From the NCBI RefSeq assembly GCF_017813335.1, contig NZ_JAGIYY010000001.1, positions 1,228,001 to 1,292,000 on the forward strand: a DNA stretch of 64,000 bases, written 5' to 3'. Shown piece by piece: positions 1 to 8,036 of this stretch. The stretch comes from Tianweitania sediminis (GTDB lineage: Bacteria > Pseudomonadota > Alphaproteobacteria > Rhizobiales > Rhizobiaceae). A program made the position numbers and the translations under genes. Within the stretch, counting starts at the first letter, position 1. Every line of letters starts with the position of its first letter. The notes under the pieces are model-generated. The model made no database searches, was not told the origin of the DNA, and was given only the letters and a program-made list of their open reading frames with translations.

Positions 1-590
1 TTGCCGCCGTTTGGCTGGATCACGAGGTGATAATCCGCCATCAGGTAGGGGAAATCGGCATCTGGCTCCTTCAAGGTGACAACGACGTTCTTGCCGTCGA
101 CCTTGATCGTATCGATGCCCGTGAGGATGCCATGGGCGCCGGACTGCGACTTCTCGTCGGCATGGCGCTCGAGCGTCGCCGCAACGTCCTCAGCCGTGAC
201 GGTCTTGCCGTTGTGGAACTCAATGCCGTCGCGGATCTTCATGGTCCAGGTCTTGGCGTCGGCCGAAGAACCGATCTCCTCGGCGATCCGGTTCTGCAAG
301 GAACCGTCGCGGTTCAGTCGGACCAGGAATTCACCCCATTGCTTGCAGAAGTTGAACGGCACCTGGCTCAGATTCAAAGCGGGGTCGAGGCTGTTGGTGG
401 ATTCGCCACCCTGCATGCCGGCGCGCAGGATGCCGCCCTTCACAGGACCCTGGGCGCGGGCGGCCGAAACCAGAAGGCTGTTTGCAAAAGCGGCAGTGGC
501 GCCGAGAGCAGCGGCACGGCCAAGGAAGTCGCGCCGGCTCATCTTGCCCAGAACGGCATAGCGGCTGAGAAAATCCAGTTCGTTTGACAT
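1..590 (-). CDS. Peptide-type ABC transporter substrate-binding protein, N-terminal part (runs off the window)
   Basis: Reading the minus strand from the ATG at 588-590 gives an open frame of 196 codons that continues past base 1. It begins with a Tat-type leader: SRRDFLGR at about residues 18-25, then an Ala-rich stretch ending VSAARAQG. The mature part reads KGGILRAGMQGG, then SLDPALNLSQ, FNGKTVTAEDVAATLERH-like text and a LKEPDADFPYLMADY segment. This is the order seen in family-5 solute-binding proteins (SBP_bac_5) for dipeptides, oligopeptides and related cargo in the periplasm. The permeases and ATPases would lie beyond the left edge. Cargo cannot be inferred from this fragment. Confidence 0.85.
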   Translation of the reverse strand, partial: MSNELDFLSRYAVLGKMSRRDFLGRAAALGATAAFANSLLVSAARAQGPVKGGILRAGMQGGESTNSLDPALNLSQVPFNFCKQWGEFLVRLNRDGSLQNRIAEEIGSSADAKTWTMKIRDGIEFHNGKTVTAEDVAATLERHADEKSQSGAHGILTGIDTIKVDGKNVVVTLKEPDADFPYLMADYHLVIQPNGG

Positions 591-622
591 TTGATGTTCC
601 TCACTCTGTTGGTGTTTGTTTG

Positions 623-638
623 GATCGGTGTACCGATC
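623..638. promoter_or_regulatory. Perfect palindrome upstream of the peptide-ABC gene
   Basis: GATCGGT-GT-ACCGATC is a perfect 7+2+7 inverted repeat lying 33-48 bases upstream of the start codon at 590. The GGT-N2-ACC core resembles GntR/FadR-type operators, so it may be the site of a regulator controlling this transporter. No regulator gene is adjacent within the window, and no assignment is possible. Confidence 0.4.
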
Positions 639-970
639 ATCATTAACAACGATATTGCAGTTGAATGGCCGATCGCCATTGGACCGGTTGCGACATCAAG
701 TGGCGTAAATGTTGTGTCGCGTTTGGTCTGAAACTGCTGCCGTTCAGATGCGTTTCAAAACGATGGCGATCCCGAAAATGCGTGTAAAGCCAATGATGTG
801 GCCGATTCAGCCGGCGGCCTTTGCCGACGATTCGCATGTCGCTTTATCGTGGAACCACGCCGGAACCCCCCGATGGCTTCACTTTCATGCTGCTCAACCC
901 CCTGACCGGGAATAGTCCCTTCACGCCCGGTTTTGCAACCGCTTACCCGCCGCTAAAGCCAGGCGTGTAC

Positions 971-994
971 AAAAAAGGGGCCTCGCGGCCCCTC
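971..994 (-). terminator. Rho-independent terminator of dps
   Basis: On the minus strand GGGGCC-GCGA-GGCCCC is followed directly by six T residues (AAAAAA at 971-976 on the plus strand). It lies 24 bases beyond the dps stop codon. Confidence 0.85.
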
Positions 995-1017
995 TGCTTG
1001 TTGGCTGACAATGATGC

Positions 1018-1506
1018 TCAGGCCGGTTCCTGCACGTGGGCTTCGAGGAACCAAAGATTCTTGTCGAGCACGCGCGAGAAGGCCGTGAAAATGTCAGCGG
1101 TGTCGGCATCGCCTGCTTCTTCCGCTTCGTCGATCGACTTGCGAACGGCATTCGCCGTATCGCCATAACGGTCAATCAGCGCGTGCAGGTGATCCTTCAC
1201 CTGGTAGATATCGGTCGGATAGGGCTTCAGCTGGCTTTTCTCGCTAACGGTTTCCTTGGTCCCGAGGGCGGTGCCGCCGAGCTGGACAACGCGTTCCGCC
1301 ATGGTGTCGACATGCACGTCTATGTCCTTGCGGAACTGATCCAGAAGTTCATGAACGGCGATGAACTGCGGTCCCTTAAGGTTCCAATGGGCCTGCTTGG
1401 TGATCAAGGCCAAGTCGATAGCGTCGGCAACCCTGGCGTTCAAGAGTTCCATTGCGACCTGCTTCGTGTTGGAAGCGAGATCGATGCGGGTGGAATGGGT
1501 GGTCAT
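1018..1506 (-). CDS. dps: Dps family DNA-binding ferritin-like protein
   Basis: The 162-residue protein starts at the ATG at 1504-1506, preceded by GGAG eight bases upstream. A longer in-frame extension to 1536 lacks this site. The Dps ferroxidase signature is present at about residues 30-75: ITKQAHWNLKG, then LLDQFRKDIDVHVDTMAER, giving the His, Asp and Glu ligands used at the dimer interface. Dps dodecamers oxidise and store Fe(II) using peroxide and can coat DNA in stress or stationary phase. The gene is monocistronic, with a terminator at 971-994 and a close EcfG-type promoter at 1538-1562, which fits stress induction. The N-terminus is short, so strong DNA binding is not certain. Confidence 0.93.
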   Translation of the reverse strand: MTTHSTRIDLASNTKQVAMELLNARVADAIDLALITKQAHWNLKGPQFIAVHELLDQFRKDIDVHVDTMAERVVQLGGTALGTKETVSEKSQLKPYPTDIYQVKDHLHALIDRYGDTANAVRKSIDEAEEAGDADTADIFTAFSRVLDKNLWFLEAHVQEPA

Positions 1507-1537
1507 GGATCGTCTCCATTGAAATGCAATCAACACG

Positions 1538-1562
1538 AACGGCTTCAGTTTAGAACTGTTCC
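1538..1562 (-). promoter_or_regulatory. EcfG (general stress sigma factor) promoter of dps
   Basis: The minus strand reads GGAAC (1562-1558), 16 bases, then CGTT (1541-1538). This is an exact match to the alphaproteobacterial EcfG/RpoE2 consensus GGAAC-N16/17-CGTT. The expected transcription start is about 25-30 bases upstream of the dps ATG. Alphaproteobacterial dps genes are known EcfG targets. Confidence 0.72.
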
Positions 1563-1644
1563 AAAGTAGCGTGGAATGGCAGCCCTGCGCAAGGTGATTG
1601 GCTCGCCTTGAACGCGCGCGGCGTCGTTCATGAAACGCCGACGG

Positions 1645-3129
1645 TCAGGCGGCCATCAGCTGCTTGACCGCACGCATATCGGCCACGAAGCGCTCACGCT
1701 CGGCTTCCTTGTCGCTGGGATCCGGGATGCGCAGGATGAAGGACGGGTGGATCGTCAGGAAAACGCGCAAACCATCGTCGCGCGTCACCACCTGACCGCG
1801 CATCTTGGTCACGGCAATAGACTTGCCGAGCAGGGATTGCGCCGCTGTGGCACCCATGGCGACTGCAAGATCCGGCTTGATCAGCGCTAGCTCATGATCG
1901 AGCCACCATCGGCAAGCACTGATCTCGCCCGCATTCGGCTTGGAATGGATGCGGCGCTTGCCGCGCGGCTCGAACTTGAAGTGTTTCACGCCGTTGGTGA
2001 CATAGGTGATCGAGCGGTCAACGCCAGCTTCCTCTAAAACGCCGTCGAACACTTTCCCGGCGGGCCCGACAAACGGCTTGCCCGCCAGATCCTCCTGATC
2101 GCCAGGCTGTTCGCCGACAAAAACAATCCTGGCGTCTTCCGGACCTTCGCCAAACACGGTTTGCGTGGCATCCGCCCAAAGCGGACAGCGGCGGCAGGCT
2201 TTTGCAGCGTCACGGAGCTCAGCGATCGAGGAGGCGTCTGCGCCGTCGCCGGACTCGGCTTCCGGCTTGTTCGACCAGTGCTTGGCGCGCACCGTCTCAT
2301 GATGAGGGGCTGGGATTGTCGGCATCCTGGCTATCATCTCCTGCGCGGACTTGTCGGCGCCTGCGATCAGATCAGGAATGAGCGCGGCCTCCGGCAGGTT
2401 CCGCCAATATTTCTTCGGCATCTCGGCCTGCATTGCCTTCACCTTCAGCCGGGCAGGGTTGAAGATGTTGGCGTAATAGGTCTTCCAAAGCGCTTCTAGA
2501 TCATCGTCGCTCGGAGCCGCGCTGCGATTGGCACCGGGCCCAAAGCGGAGATCCTCTCCATCCCAGTCAGCCGACAGATAGGGCGTCAGAATCGTCCAGC
2601 GCATGCCGGTGAAGCGGCGCACAAAAAAGGCAGCGTTGCGTTCCACGATGTAATGCTGCGGCTCGAACCAGGAGACATAGCGCTCGCCGTCAGCTTCTTC
2701 GATTTTCCGGAAGCGCACGAAAGCCCGCATCTTGTGGATGTCACGGCGCACTGCCTTGGCCAGTTCGTTCAAGCGGATCACATCCGTGTCCGATGCGATC
2801 TTCAGAAGGTCCGGCTCGCTGCGCAAGCGCGAGAGAATGCGGTAGAGGAGGGCAAAGCGTTGCGGTTCCGAATGGCACGTGACGAGTTCGGCAAGGTCGA
2901 TGAAGTCGCGGGGCACGTTCATTGTCGCGCCGGCGGGAATTTCGGGCAGAGGATCGCGCGAGCCGAACAGATCGCCATCCCGACCGGTGGACCAGGTTAC
3001 CGTCTCGGGCGCCACGTTGTTGAGCGCCAGACGCCGGGCCGCATCGCGCCAGCCGGCGAAATCCGTTTCACCTTCCAGCAGAACTTCCATCGCCTGCATG
3101 TGCCGGTAAGGTTGCGCGGAACCCGCCAT
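1645..3129 (-). CDS. udgX: DUF4130 - UdgX fusion, uracil-DNA-binding glycosylase family protein
   Basis: The 494-residue product starts at the ATG at 3127-3129 (MAGSAQPYRHMQAMEVLL). The longer frame to 3360 overlaps the upstream gene and looks like shadow sequence. Residues 1 to about 250 match the DUF4130 / TIGR03915 domain found in putative DNA repair proteins. The C-terminal half is a family-4-like uracil-DNA glycosylase domain: CRRCPLWADATQTVFGEG carries cluster cysteines, then GEQPGDQEDLAGKPFVGPAG. The UdgX-specific insertion KRRIHSKPN lies at about residues 390-400. In characterised UdgX the histidine of RRIH becomes covalently linked to DNA at uracil sites. The stop lies just before 1645; the gene follows the radical-SAM gene by 11 bases, so the two are one transcription unit. 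Confidence 0.9.
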   Translation of the reverse strand: MAGSAQPYRHMQAMEVLLEGETDFAGWRDAARRLALNNVAPETVTWSTGRDGDLFGSRDPLPEIPAGATMNVPRDFIDLAELVTCHSEPQRFALLYRILSRLRSEPDLLKIASDTDVIRLNELAKAVRRDIHKMRAFVRFRKIEEADGERYVSWFEPQHYIVERNAAFFVRRFTGMRWTILTPYLSADWDGEDLRFGPGANRSAAPSDDDLEALWKTYYANIFNPARLKVKAMQAEMPKKYWRNLPEAALIPDLIAGADKSAQEMIARMPTIPAPHHETVRAKHWSNKPEAESGDGADASSIAELRDAAKACRRCPLWADATQTVFGEGPEDARIVFVGEQPGDQEDLAGKPFVGPAGKVFDGVLEEAGVDRSITYVTNGVKHFKFEPRGKRRIHSKPNAGEISACRWWLDHELALIKPDLAVAMGATAAQSLLGKSIAVTKMRGQVVTRDDGLRVFLTIHPSFILRIPDPSDKEAERERFVADMRAVKQLMAA

Positions 3130-3140
3130 CGCTCTTCTCG

Positions 3141-4376
3141 TCAGAAAAGACTCAGTTGCTGAGGTTGAGGAACGAGTTTCGCGCGCAAATGCTCCGCATC
3201 CGTTTGACCTCCGGGCGACCACCCTTCCGCGACGATAAAAGGGCGAACCTTGGCGATGGAGGCGCAAAGGCGGCCAACATCTTCCAGCCGCAGCCGCCGA
3301 TGCCGCCGCACTTCCAGGATCTTTTTCACGGCCTTCGTGCCGAGGCCCGGCACCCGCCACAGGGTTTCTCGCGGAGCGCGGTTTACATCCACGGGAAACT
3401 GAGCGCGGTTGGCCAAAGCCCAGGCAAGCTTTGGATCGACCTGCAGATCAAGCATGCCGTTTGGCTGACTGGCCACGATCTCGTTTTGGTCGAAGCCATA
3501 AAAGCGCATGAGCCAATCGGCTTGGTAGAGCCGATGCTCTCGCATCAACGGCGGTCGCATCGACGGCAGAGCCGATGATGAATCGGGGATCGGACTGAAG
3601 GCAGAAAAATAGATGCGACGCAGGTGGTATGAGCCGTAAAGACGCGCGCTGGTCTTGAGGATCGTGGCATCGGTGGTGGCATCTGCGCCAACAATCATCT
3701 GCGTCGATTGTCCACCCGGTGCGAAACGCTCGCGCCGTTTGGTTCGCAGTGTCGGCTCCGATCTTTCTTCCATCTTGGCGCGCAGGTTCGCCATGGAAAG
3801 ACGAATTGTTTCGGGCCGCTTTTCCGGCGCCAAACGCTTCACGCCCTCGTCGGTTGGCAGTTCGACGTTGATCGACAGGCGATCCGCATAGCGACCCGCT
3901 GCTTCCAGCAGTTCGGGCGCGCACTCTGGAATGGTCTTGAGGTGAATATACCCACCGAACTTGTGGTCCTCACGCAGGCGCCGCGCGATCTCAACCATCT
4001 CGCCCATCGTTTCATCCGGCGAACGGATCACGCCCGATGACAGAAACAGGCCTTCGATGTAGTTGCGCTTGTAAAAGTTCAGCGTGAGTTGAACGACTTC
4101 ATCGATCGTGAAGCGCGCCCGCTTCGTGTTCGAAGACGATCGATTGATGCAATACGAGCAGTCGTAGATGCAGAAGTTCGTCAGCAAAATTTTTAGGAGC
4201 GAAATACAGCGGCCATCCGGTGCATAGGCATGGCAGATGCCGGAGCCCTCCGTCGAACCGATGCCGCCAGACTTCAGCGAATTGCGCTTGGCTGCCCCCG
4301 AGGATGCGCAGGAGGCGTCATATTTTGCGGCGTCGGATAGGATTGCGAGCTTTTCGCGTGTGGAAAGAACGGCCAT
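3141..4376 (-). CDS. Putative DNA modification/repair radical SAM protein
   Basis: The 411-residue protein starts at the ATG at 4374-4376 (MAVLSTREKLAILSDAAKYDASC). The 20-residue extension to 4436 is unlikely. The radical-SAM cluster motif CxxxCxxC is seen as CIYDCSYC at about residue 75. The C-terminus carries a helix-hairpin-helix-like stretch (VDVNRAPRETLWRVPGLGTKAVKKILEV, part), a DNA-contact fold. This matches family TIGR03916, which almost always neighbours the DUF4130/UdgX protein, as here. The reaction is unknown. A TATAAT hexamer at 4385-4390 (minus strand) sits only 8 bases before the ATG and no clear ribosome site is visible, so a leaderless transcript is possible. Confidence 0.88.
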   Translation of the reverse strand: MAVLSTREKLAILSDAAKYDASCASSGAAKRNSLKSGGIGSTEGSGICHAYAPDGRCISLLKILLTNFCIYDCSYCINRSSSNTKRARFTIDEVVQLTLNFYKRNYIEGLFLSSGVIRSPDETMGEMVEIARRLREDHKFGGYIHLKTIPECAPELLEAAGRYADRLSINVELPTDEGVKRLAPEKRPETIRLSMANLRAKMEERSEPTLRTKRRERFAPGGQSTQMIVGADATTDATILKTSARLYGSYHLRRIYFSAFSPIPDSSSALPSMRPPLMREHRLYQADWLMRFYGFDQNEIVASQPNGMLDLQVDPKLAWALANRAQFPVDVNRAPRETLWRVPGLGTKAVKKILEVRRHRRLRLEDVGRLCASIAKVRPFIVAEGWSPGGQTDAEHLRAKLVPQPQQLSLF

Positions 4377-4432
4377 CCGTTCATTATATGTTCTCGGGCG
4401 CGCACTTCCAGCGCTAGGTTGCAGCCATGATG

Positions 4433-5818
4433 TCACACCTCGTGGAGGTAAAGATGGTAGTCGAGCTCGCTGACGGTTCGCGCCACCCGTAGATATTCGG
4501 CCTGCTTGATGGCCGTGAAAGTGCGGTGCATGTCTTCGCCGACCGCGCCCTTCAGAAAGCTCGATGCCTTCGCGGCTTCGATGGCCGAGCGCCAGTCCGG
4601 CGGCATCGTGGACGGCGCGTCCGACTGGTAGCCGTTGCCGGTGGTTTCCGGGCCCGGATCGAGTTTTTCGTCGAGGCCTTTGGCAACACCGGCCAGCACC
4701 GTTGCTGCAACGAGGTATGGATTGGCATCGACGCCGGATGGCCGATGCTCGATGCGTCGCGCCTTCATGTCACCCGCTGGTATCCGCAGGGCCACCGAAC
4801 GGTTGTTGACGCCCCAGGTCGGAGCCATGGGCGCATAGCTCTGCGACACAAAGCGGCGCCAGGAATTGGCATGCGGGGCAAAGACCAGCATGCTTTCGGC
4901 CATGGTTGCGGCCAATCCACCAATCGCTTGGCGGATCGTGGGCGACCAGTCCCCCTCAACCTCTTCGGTGAAGATGTTGGTGCCTTCGGCGTCGCGCATC
5001 GAGAGATGCACATGCATGCCTGAGCCGGCATAGGCCTCAATCGGCTTGGCCATGAAGCAGGCAGTGACACCGTGCCGTCGCGCCTGCAGACGCACGATGC
5101 GCTTCAGCATTACCAAATCGTCGGCCGCGCGCATCAGGTCCGTGCGGTAATTCAGCGTCAGCTCGTACTGACCGGGCGCATATTCCGAGATCACCGTTTC
5201 AGCCGGAATGCCTTGCGCTCTCGCCGCCGCATAGATGTCGGAAAACAGCGGCTCCATGCCGTGGAGGTGGTCCACGGAATAGACTTCCGTCTTGTCGCTT
5301 GAACGGCCGTCGAGCACCGCGCGTGCCGGCTGCACCGCACCATTGCCGTCCCGCTCGTTCGACAGCAGGAAGAATTCGAGCTCGAAGGCTCCGGCAGGGT
5401 AAAGACCCTTGGCCGCAAGAAGGTCGACCTGCCGCTGCAAGGCATGGCGTGGGTCGGAGGACATCGGCACGCCATCGAGATGATACATCGCCATCAAGAC
5501 CTGACCCCGCGGCGGCATCGTGCCATGAAGCGGCACCAAAGTCCCGGGAATAGGCCAGGCGCGCAGATCGCCATCTCCGGAATCCCAGATCAGGCCGGTT
5601 TCGTGGACATCCTCGCCGGTGATGTCGAGACCGAGAATGGAAATCGGCAGGTGCCGGCCGCCGGTGTAAATGCCTTCCAGCTCATGCCGCCGGATGATTT
5701 TCCCGCGCCCGATGCCGTTGGCGTCGGTGAGCACGATGTCGAAGGCCTCGATTTCGGGATGGGCCGCCAGAAAGGCGCGCGCTTCGTCGAGGGTGGAGCC
5801 AATAGGGGAGGTGGTCAT
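4433..5818 (-). CDS. Glutamine synthetase family protein, gamma-glutamylputrescine synthetase-like
   Basis: The 461-residue protein has the full glutamine synthetase fold: N-terminal beta-grasp (residues 20-110), then catalytic blocks FELEFFLLS (Glu ligands), EYAPGQYELTL, the ATP/metal block GSGMHVHLS, and NNRSVALRIP followed by RRIEHRPSGVDANPYL. It lacks the adenylylation-loop context of GlnA-I and resembles PuuA-type enzymes, which ligate glutamate to amines such as putrescine using ATP. The neighbours here are DNA repair genes 56 bases downstream and a WD40 gene 43 bases upstream, so context does not name a substrate. A PuuD-like hydrolase at 14282-15055 could act later in the same kind of pathway. 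Confidence 0.85.
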   Translation of the reverse strand: MTTSPIGSTLDEARAFLAAHPEIEAFDIVLTDANGIGRGKIIRRHELEGIYTGGRHLPISILGLDITGEDVHETGLIWDSGDGDLRAWPIPGTLVPLHGTMPPRGQVLMAMYHLDGVPMSSDPRHALQRQVDLLAAKGLYPAGAFELEFFLLSNERDGNGAVQPARAVLDGRSSDKTEVYSVDHLHGMEPLFSDIYAAARAQGIPAETVISEYAPGQYELTLNYRTDLMRAADDLVMLKRIVRLQARRHGVTACFMAKPIEAYAGSGMHVHLSMRDAEGTNIFTEEVEGDWSPTIRQAIGGLAATMAESMLVFAPHANSWRRFVSQSYAPMAPTWGVNNRSVALRIPAGDMKARRIEHRPSGVDANPYLVAATVLAGVAKGLDEKLDPGPETTGNGYQSDAPSTMPPDWRSAIEAAKASSFLKGAVGEDMHRTFTAIKQAEYLRVARTVSELDYHLYLHEV

Positions 5819-5861
5819 GGTGGCGACATATCACGGAAGCGTTTCAACGAGGTTGCCGAAA

Positions 5862-6836
5862 CTAGCCGGCGATATCGATCACCCCGCAGTCGCCGGTCTC
5901 GGTGCCAAAGGCCAGCCGGCGATCGTCCTTGTCCCAGGTCATGGAGGAAATCGGTCCCTTGCCTTCGCGCTTGAGCAAGATCTCTTTCTGGTCGGCGACA
6001 CGCACCGCGAGCACCATGCCGTCGGCATAGCCCACCGCAACGATCTCTTCCGTCGGGTGGAAGGCAACAGCGGTCACCATGGTGTTGCCGCGGGTTCCCA
6101 ATTCGAGCGGCGGCTTGCCCATCGGCCCTTCCTTGCCCTGGAAGGGCCAGACAATGGCTGCGGGCGCCCCGGACGACGCCAGCCATCGACCTTTCGGGGC
6201 CCAGGAGAAGCTCTTGATCTTGGCGGGGTAGCCCGTCATGCGCATGTGACGGCCGTCCGAAAGCTTCCAGCCGTGCAGCGCGTTTTCCTGCATGGTGGTC
6301 ACCAGGAACTCGCCGTTGGGTGAGAAGGTGACGCTGTTGTGTGCGCCGGCCCATTCCAGTTCCGTCGGTTTCCCTTCGGTGCCGGGGAAATGAAGCGTGA
6401 CGCCGTTGTAGCGTGCAACGGCAAAGCGCAGACCCTTCGGGGCAAAGGCCAGGCCTTCCACCGTGCGGGGATGATCGAACTGCTTGATCTTGCCATCCGC
6501 AAGTCTTGCATAGGCGCTCTTGCCCGTTGCAAAGGCGAGGGCGCCTTGCGGCCCGGCCGCGACCGACGAGATCCATTTGCGCCCGATCTCGTGAACAACC
6601 TCGACGGCGTGGTCGCCGCCCGAGCGGCAGACCTTGCCATCCTCGCCGCCTGTCAGCAGCGTCTTGCCCGCCTGATCCACGGTTGCGCAAAGCAGCCCGT
6701 CATGGACTGCCGTCCACTTGTGGCCGTGGTCGAGGCGGTGGACCGTGCCATCGGCCAGCGCGAAGTGCGGGACGCCTTCAAGGAAGACGGCGGCCAGGCA
6801 GTGGCCGTCGAGGTCGAGCGGAGCAACGGTCGGCAT
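5862..6836 (-). CDS. WD40 repeat protein linked to a CobW GTPase
   Basis: The 324-residue protein is made of beta-propeller-like repeats: TLLTGGEDGKV, VEGLAFAPKGLRFAVARYNG, NSVTFSPNGEFLVTT, IKSFSWAPKGRWLASSG, VTAVAFHPTEEIVAVGYADG and ISSMTWDKDDRRLAFGTETG. No signal peptide is seen, so it should be cytosolic. Its ATG lies 2 bases after the TAA of the CobW-type GTPase, so the two are translationally coupled. This pairing recurs in alphaproteobacteria (family knowledge), which suggests a scaffold role in metal allocation, but no function is proven. It has no catalytic motifs. Confidence 0.85.
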   Translation of the reverse strand: MPTVAPLDLDGHCLAAVFLEGVPHFALADGTVHRLDHGHKWTAVHDGLLCATVDQAGKTLLTGGEDGKVCRSGGDHAVEVVHEIGRKWISSVAAGPQGALAFATGKSAYARLADGKIKQFDHPRTVEGLAFAPKGLRFAVARYNGVTLHFPGTEGKPTELEWAGAHNSVTFSPNGEFLVTTMQENALHGWKLSDGRHMRMTGYPAKIKSFSWAPKGRWLASSGAPAAIVWPFQGKEGPMGKPPLELGTRGNTMVTAVAFHPTEEIVAVGYADGMVLAVRVADQKEILLKREGKGPISSMTWDKDDRRLAFGTETGDCGVIDIAG

Positions 6837-6838
6837 GC

Positions 6839-7924
6839 TTAAGCGGCAGCCTGGCAGGCTTCAAACGTGCGCGTCAGCTTTTCGCGATCGAGATCACGCC
6901 CGATGAAGACGAGCCGAGTTTCATGCTTCTCGTCTTCCTTCCACGGACGCTGGTGATCGCCTTCGATGATCATGTGAACGCCCTGAACGACATAGCGGTC
7001 CGGATCGTCCTTGAGCGCGATGATCCCTTTGAGGCGCAGGATGTTTGGCCCTTCCGCCTGAGTGATCTTTTCAAGCCACGGGAAGAAGCGCTTGGGGTCC
7101 ATCTCGCCGCCGCGCAGGGAAATCGACTGCACCGTCACGTCATGGATCGGCGCAACAGCCCCGTGGCCATGATGATGCTCACCATGGTGATGATCGTGGT
7201 CGCAATCTGGACCGCAAACATGGTCGTCGCCGTGGGCATGATCATGTTCATGCTCTTCTGCCAAGAAGTTCGGTTCATTCGCCAGAACGCGCGTCAGATC
7301 GAAAGCGCCGCGGTCGAGCACCTTTGCAAGGTCAACGCCCGAGCGCTCCGTGCGGTGGATCTGAGCGGAGGGATTTATGGCACGGATCGTCGCCTCGACC
7401 TGAAGCAACTCGTCTTCCGACACGAGGTCCACCTTGTTCAGCACCACGACATCGGCGAAGGCAATCTGGTCTTCGGCCTCGCGGCTGTCCTTCAGGCGCA
7501 GCGGCAGATGCTTGGCGTCAACCAGCGCAACAACCGCATCGAGGCGCGTCTTCGCGCGCACATCGTCATCCATGAAGAAGGTCTGCGCGACCGGAACCGG
7601 ATCGGCCAGGCCGGTTGTTTCCACAACGATGGCATCGAAGCGTCCGGGGCGCCGCATCAAACCTTCCACCACGCGGATCAGGTCGCCGCGCACGGTGCAG
7701 CAGATGCAGCCGTTGTTCATTTCGTAGATTTCCTCGTCGGACTCCACGATCAGGTCATTGTCGATGCCGATCTCGCCGAACTCATTCACGATCACCGCGT
7801 AGCGCTTGCCGTGGCTTTCGGAGAGGATGCGGTTCAAAAGCGTCGTCTTGCCGGCGCCAAGATAGCCCGTCAGCACCGTGACCGGGATCTGGTTGGAAGC
7901 GTTGGAGGTTGCGGCTTCGCTCAT
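6839..7924 (-). CDS. CobW/COG0523 family metal-chaperone GTPase
   Basis: The 361-residue protein starts at the ATG at 7922-7924, with GGAAAGG about 8 bases upstream; the longer frame to 8020 lacks support. It has Walker [10 protein letters not shown] at residues 20-28, the metal-binding CxCC motif as GCICCT at 72-77, NKVD at 163-166, and a His/Asp/Glu-rich loop at about 224-256 ([13 protein letters not shown]). The CobW C-terminal domain follows. COG0523 GTPases deliver zinc, cobalt or iron to client proteins; the His-rich loop and a Zur-like site at 7942-7955 favour zinc. It is followed by the coupled WD40 gene and preceded by a TonB receptor gene on the same strand. Confidence 0.9.
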   Translation of the reverse strand: MSEAATSNASNQIPVTVLTGYLGAGKTTLLNRILSESHGKRYAVIVNEFGEIGIDNDLIVESDEEIYEMNNGCICCTVRGDLIRVVEGLMRRPGRFDAIVVETTGLADPVPVAQTFFMDDDVRAKTRLDAVVALVDAKHLPLRLKDSREAEDQIAFADVVVLNKVDLVSEDELLQVEATIRAINPSAQIHRTERSGVDLAKVLDRGAFDLTRVLANEPNFLAEEHEHDHAHGDDHVCGPDCDHDHHHGEHHHGHGAVAPIHDVTVQSISLRGGEMDPKRFFPWLEKITQAEGPNILRLKGIIALKDDPDRYVVQGVHMIIEGDHQRPWKEDEKHETRLVFIGRDLDREKLTRTFEACQAAA

Positions 7925-7941
7925 GGCGGGACCTTTCCAGG

Positions 7942-7955
7942 TGTAATAGTATATC
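7942..7955. promoter_or_regulatory. Possible Zur-like box upstream of the CobW GTPase
   Basis: TGTAATAGTATATC lies 18-31 bases before the start codon. It resembles, with about three mismatches by eye, the AT-rich inverted-repeat type of Zur operator (TGTTATAATATAAC-like) that I recall for Rhizobiales. The dyad itself is imperfect (4 of 6 positions). This is a weak call from memory. Confidence 0.28.
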
Positions 7956-8036
7956 GCCGCCATATAGGATGATGCGCCGCCGATTGCACGACCAAAGTCC
8001 TGCCTCGAAGGGCGCATCAAGATATTTGAAGCTCAA

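Larger units (their letters stand above)
591..1017. other. Intergenic region between the ABC binding protein and dps
   Basis: This 427-base stretch lies between the start of the binding-protein gene and the stop of dps, which is also on the minus strand. It holds a perfect palindrome near the binding-protein start (623-638) and the dps terminator (971-994), annotated separately. Short frames at 643-837, 709-915 and 821-1168 have no recognisable protein character. I see no gene here. Confidence 0.6.

Noticed and set aside
27-587. Two plus-strand frames of 161 and 186 codons at the left edge
   Set aside because: They are antisense to the ABC binding-protein gene, whose Tat leader and family motifs read clearly on the minus strand.
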